Shown one piece after another: positions 62,701 through 64,000 of a stretch of DNA of 64,000 nucleotides (position 1 is its first letter; each line of letters starts with the position of its first letter). The stretch is from Fluviicola sp. XM-24bin1 (GTDB taxonomy: Bacteria > Bacteroidota > Bacteroidia > Flavobacteriales_D > Crocinitomicaceae). Where the stretch lies: positions 106,500 through 170,499 of the forward strand of contig QCWI01000004.1 in assembly GCA_003149635.1 (NCBI GenBank). The letters are read 5' to 3'. Made by a program: the position numbers and the translations under genes. The notes under the pieces are model-generated. The model ran no database searches, was not told the origin of the DNA, and saw only the letters and a list, made by a program, of their open reading frames with translations.

Positions 62701-64000
62701 CCATCTGAGTAACCAACTCCAATACCTCCGTAAACGATTCCATCATCTGCGATTGCATCCTGAACAGAAGGTATTTGCAATACTCCAGCAGAATCTGTGA
62801 ATGGTCCTAGGTTATCTTTTCCATCAGCATCTTGGTAAGGTCCTTCGAAGAAGTCAACCCCAATTGCCGGTGGGTTTTCACCATAACCTTGAGCACCTCC
62901 GTTCGTCTCATCCAATGCGTCACCATTGTATGCATATCCAAGTCCACGAGATACGTCACATCCTACGTAATCATCCTGATAGTTTCCTACGTCTGGATCT
63001 AGGTACTGTGCAAAGTATGTATTGAACAATGTTTGCGTACCGCGGTTAATCATTTCGTAGTTATAGAAAGTCATTCGGTTCACTTCATCGTTTGTTGCGA
63101 ATGCGAATGCTTGCGCACGGATTTCCATACCAATTGGTTCTCCGTTTGTCTCTGTGTGAATGTTTCCTTTGTCGTTGAATACCCACCAGTGAGTTTCATC
63201 TCCAAATAACGTTACACGACGGTCTGATCCACAAAGGATATCATCCTTTCCTAAGATATCATCATACCAAGGGTAATCTCCATTGTCTGGGTTGTAACCT
63301 CCACTCTGATCTGCATCGTAGAATGGTGCCAACCAGTAATCCTGACCAATAGTCACGTCACCGTGAGCTGGCCAATCGTAGATACGCGTCAACTCGTCGT
63401 TCGTAGGAACAGTTGCTTCAGCACAAGCTACTGGATCTTGGTTTGGTCCTTGACATGCTTCCCACCATACCGAGTAACGGATTACTTCCGCCTTACGGAT
63501 TGTATAGAAACGGTCATAGAACAAACACTGATCTGGATCGATGTTCGCTTCACCGAAGTCACGCACTGCGTCGTCTCCTACTGGTCCTGTTGGATCGTAA
63601 TCCCCAGATCCAGGCTGCGCCGTCAAAGGCCCAGGCCAGAAGTCGTTACCAGAACGGAATGTAAGTGCGGCCAATTTCAACTGACCGTTTACGTCTGTAC
63701 CTCCCATCCAAAGTGCTCCGGCGTAGATCGCGAACAAGTTGTCTCCACCTACCTCGTAGGCAGCTACGCTGTTCTGACGATCCTGGAACATGGAACCACC
63801 TTGTTCAATGAAGGCACTTACGTCGTTAAAACTCATTGTTATACTCGCTGTCGCGGGCGCACAATTGGCTCCCTTGGCTTGAGCTACGGTGTTACCGCCG
63901 CTACTACCACCAGCGGGCTTGCTACCATAAGATTTGTAGGCAAGCGCATCGTTAGCCCACAGCATGGTTGCTGCCCCAACGATTAATGCTACTAGTTGCT
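59742..64000 (-). CDS. Very large exported protein, start beyond the window
   Basis: At least 1419 residues. An internal ATG at 63965 is not the true start: the frame stays open to the window edge and the residues before it (VALIVGAATMLWANDALA) form the core and end of a signal peptide. The long middle has Asp/Asn/Gly-rich beta structure (DFWPGPLTAQPGSGDYDPT, YDADQSGGYNPDNGDYPWYDD) with calcium-binding character. The C-terminal 90 residues form an Ig-like end (INVVPNPYYAYSEYERNRLD ... VDWDLNNWQGIPVAGGVYLIHV) of the FlgD/T9SS sorting kind. It is 22 nt upstream of the PorV/PorQ gene, so the pair is probably one operon. Confidence 0.85.
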   Translation of the reverse strand, partial: QLVALIVGAATMLWANDALAYKSYGSKPAGGSSGGNTVAQAKGANCAPATASITMSFNDVSAFIEQGGSMFQDRQNSVAAYEVGGDNLFAIYAGALWMGGTDVNGQLKLAALTFRSGNDFWPGPLTAQPGSGDYDPTGPVGDDAVRDFGEANIDPDQCLFYDRFYTIRKAEVIRYSVWWEACQGPNQDPVACAEATVPTNDELTRIYDWPAHGDVTIGQDYWLAPFYDADQSGGYNPDNGDYPWYDDILGKDDILCGSDRRVTLFGDETHWWVFNDKGNIHTETNGEPIGMEIRAQAFAFATNDEVNRMTFYNYEMINRGTQTLFNTYFAQYLDPDVGNYQDDYVGCDVSRGLGYAYNGDALDETNGGAQGYGENPPAIGVDFFEGPYQDADGKDNLGPFTDSAGVLQIPSVQDAIADDGIVYGGIGVGYSDGVIDNERYGMRLFTYYTNGAVFPTSDPNNAPEFYNFMSGFWADGSQIFYGGNAYNAGVTTTPTTYVFPGDSDPLGWATDGAILNDDWAEYNANNGSPNPPEDRRFVQSAGPFTLRPGAINNITVGIVYGRGSDGDPFSSVEALKRADTKAQALFDACFRILDPPNAPRVSIQELENQLVLMLDNPAGSNNANEEYAIADEVNITDPGVDNVYRFEGYQIYQMVDEDAGIADITDNSKARLVAQVDVENDIDRIINFDFDEDLGFSIPVEKVDGTNQGIQHSFLITEDFFAQGDRALVNHKTYYYIAVAYAYNDMRDLVTQVPNLYDPTDPNALSGQQTPYIASRLNFDGTAITSIPAVPHNPMPEADGTGQLIDYGSSPIIRRLDGHGNGGRALELTSASKQTIIENGFMEAPEYDFGAGPINVKVVDPLNVKDGYYELRFRDYATSSSNGADTASWTIFRYDTENSTVPTDSVVSKVNIGTNNEQIIPEWGVSVQITQENYFLPDGASGGVEARTTELISSSITFADSSVRFLEAVPDNDAFYPTNWIRAGTYAPNTTQGDPGFECLDNTLPTYRDYLDPCNYPDWQAPNNFADPDKNWASIFGGGIAPHKLTGWEASFQPMAYYNYASPTSARNGASISFLPSVDIVITSDKSKWTRCPVIELGRESALNVGGAQPGALRASPSVDKNGNPETGSTGMGWFPGYAIDLETGSRLYMAFGENSFLASENGADMIWNPTSTLVDNGGNPLMGGMHPVYVFSNNTADINNYLLGYDFPAYVPAQGDNDATNEALLLMQDVIANNTTAKRNFYGSISWVAYPMATDNYTINPQSLPTDVTISLRVSKEYKNYTATGLNNGQPMYSWNMSSVATELGSRDRLASALDLINVVPNPYYAYSEYERNRLDTRVKITNLPERCTVKIYSVNGKLIRTFRKDSPITSVDWDLNNWQGIPVAGGVYLIHVDVPDVGERVIKFFGGMRLIDLQGI

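Noticed and set aside
63363-63986. 207-residue plus-strand ORF
   Set aside because: It is antisense to the large exported protein; its composition (Arg/Cys/Thr-rich) is typical of a shadow frame.
1-64000. tRNA, rRNA, phage or insertion-sequence genes
   Set aside because: I looked in all larger gaps and saw no cloverleaf-like sequence, transposase or integrase; a tRNA search program would be needed to exclude a tRNA fully.

Overview
This window reads as chromosome of a free-living member of the Bacteroidota, most likely order Flavobacteriales (Crocinitomicaceae/Cryomorphaceae-like; the family level is inference). The signs are type IX secretion (T9SS) cargo with type A and type B C-terminal sorting domains, a PorP/SprF protein, a PorV/PorQ protein, a complete Na+-translocating NADH:quinone reductase operon, menaquinone genes, and promoters of the Bacteroidota TAnnTTTG type. 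Genes are tightly packed on both strands. I saw no rRNA, tRNA, CRISPR array, phage or intact insertion sequence.

Layout. 1-4.5 kb (minus): a cut membrane protein, then an operon rhodanese - DUF368 polyprenyl-phosphate translocase - aroE - AlbA_2 protein, preceded by a DUF4442 protein and a nitronate monooxygenase-type enzyme. 4.6-6.5 kb (plus): menA-menC. 6.5-8.7 kb: tex. 8.7-9.35 kb: a broken chimeric gene ending in a T9SS domain. 9.5-11 kb: CoA-transferase plus GNAT. 11-18.5 kb (minus): a membrane protein, an Omp28-like T9SS protein, an M42 peptidase and a 1191-residue SBBP/PKD type B cargo protein. 18.6-26.9 kb (plus): a second nitronate monooxygenase-type enzyme, a paired M16 protease (one catalytic, one non-catalytic subunit), an 1098-residue type B cargo protein, a hypothetical gene and a heptosyltransferase-like gene. 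26.9-30.3 kb (minus): GNAT, a von Willebrand D protein with a Thr/Pro/Arg pentapeptide tail, and a membrane protein. 30.4-36.5 kb (minus): nqrABCDEF. 36.7-40 kb: apaG, a TPR protein, pruA. 40.1-42.2 kb (plus): three tandem paralogous membrane proteins of no family I recognise. 42.1-48.3 kb: paaABCD with a lipoprotein gene (minus), divergent from two tandem PaaE-type reductases and an SDR (plus). 48.6-54.2 kb (plus): a type A T9SS protein, an ECF-type sigma factor with a coupled small membrane protein, and PorP/SprF with a TPR/PD40/OmpA-like/DUF1573 partner. 54.3-57.7 kb: two tandem HGSNAT/DUF1624-type acyltransferases convergent with an SGNH hydrolase. 57.7-64 kb (minus): HIT protein, greA, PorV/PorQ protein and a very large secreted protein whose start lies beyond the window.

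Sequence-level structure beyond the genes: (i) at least four genes have a TAnnTTTG box exactly 4 nt before the start codon, implying leaderless mRNAs; (ii) intergenic arrays of a degenerate heptamer (GYNGAAR) occur at three unlinked places, two of them as inverted arrays that form hairpins, and a fourth array has a different heptamer (CTAGAYN); (iii) three copies of a GGAATAT-centred element, two of them palindromic, sit in a 425-bp gene-free stretch. The best candidate for an undescribed system is the three-paralogue membrane cassette at 40.1-42.2 kb.
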